Virus record (IMG/VR): IMGVR_UViG_3300012919_000028
Coordinates: 1 to 29,172 of that record
Strand: one strand, 5' to 3'
DNA from: a virus
DNA: 29,172 nt
Within the stretch, counting starts at the first letter, position 1, and the number at the start of each line of letters is the position of its first letter. The notes below the pieces were generated by a model. It was not told where the DNA came from and ran no database searches. It saw nothing but the letters and a program-made list of their open reading frames with translations. The position numbers and the translations under genes were made by a program. This document shows positions 28,979 to 29,172 of the stretch, one piece after another.

Positions 28979-29172
28979 ATGGATTTCTTAAAAGAAATAG
29001 TAAAAGAGATTGGAGATGAATACACACAGATTGCGTCAGACATTGACGAAACTGAAAGATTCATTGACACAGGATCTTACATCTTTAATGGACTCGTTAG
29101 TGGGTCTATTTTTGGCGGTGTTTCTAGTAATCGCATTACTGCTATCGCTGGTGAGTCGAGCACTGGTAAAAC
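28979..29172 (+). CDS. uvsX: UvsX recombinase, N-terminal part (partial)
   Basis: The product starts [20 protein letters not shown] and runs off the window after Walker A GESSTGKT. The segment [18 protein letters not shown] before the P loop is the T4 UvsX form of the RecA core. UvsX drives strand exchange in recombination-dependent replication, with UvsY, UvsW and gp46/47 encoded upstream. About 64 residues are visible. Confidence 0.93.
   Translation, partial: MDFLKEIVKEIGDEYTQIASDIDETERFIDTGSYIFNGLVSGSIFGGVSSNRITAIAGESSTGK

Overview
This window reads as part of the genome of a T4-like cyanophage (a marine cyanomyovirus). The evidence is a set of T4 core genes in T4-like order: the end of gp23, gp3, uvsY, uvsW, gp55, gp47, gp46, gp45, gp44, gp62, regA, gp43 and the start of uvsX. 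Between them lie genes typical of phages of Prochlorococcus and Synechococcus: pebS, cobS, hsp20, pyrE, purM and ndhI. Every supported gene is on the + strand, the DNA is visibly AT-rich, and most neighbouring genes overlap by a few bases (ATGA, TAATG), so translational coupling is the rule. No tRNA, IS element, CRISPR array or integrase is visible.

Layout. 1-2340 is the right edge of the head and tail module: the gp23 C-terminus and its terminator, then several small late proteins. Two of these begin with a T4 internal-protein-like capsid-targeting peptide. A tail-tube-fold protein, probably gp3, ends the module. 2339-8857 holds recombination and late transcription: uvsY, uvsW, an Sm-like protein, the late sigma factor gp55 and the gp47/gp46 nuclease. 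8860-12389 holds a zinc-peptidase/VWA protein and a MoxR/CobS-type AAA+ ATPase, each preceded by the same compact regulatory cassette. 12367-21779 carries pebS and the replication genes gp45, gp44, gp62 and regA, interrupted by many small genes, pyrE, a DUF4338-like protein, a third capsid-tagged basic protein and a 2OG-Fe(II) oxygenase. 21780-23563 has a ParB-like protein and Hsp20. 23564-29172 has purM, two more Sm-like proteins, DNA polymerase gp43, a chain of very small membrane peptides, the NDH-1 subunit ndhI with a small membrane ORF, and the start of uvsX.

How the genes work together. The replisome (gp43 polymerase, gp45 clamp, gp44/gp62 loader) and the recombination proteins (UvsX, UvsY, UvsW, gp46/47) copy the genome. 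gp55 with DNA-loaded gp45 would switch on late genes from TATAAATA-type promoters, of which several candidates are visible; many overlap the stop codon of the preceding gene. PurM and PyrE would support nucleotide supply. PebS and NdhI would act on host pigment and electron-transport chemistry.

The most interesting signals are: (1) T4 internal-protein-like N-terminal capsid-targeting peptides on three proteins, one of them encoded inside the replication region behind a late promoter; (2) perfect inverted repeats placed around the expected transcription start at uvsW, purM and cobS, so that read-through mRNA could form a hairpin over or near the ribosome site that mRNA from the local promoter could not form; (3) a duplicated 22-bp element plus terminator plus -10 box ahead of the VWA and CobS genes; (4) three paralogous Sm-like proteins; (5) a peptidase-VWA/MoxR pair that casts doubt on the usual cobalamin reading of phage cobS.
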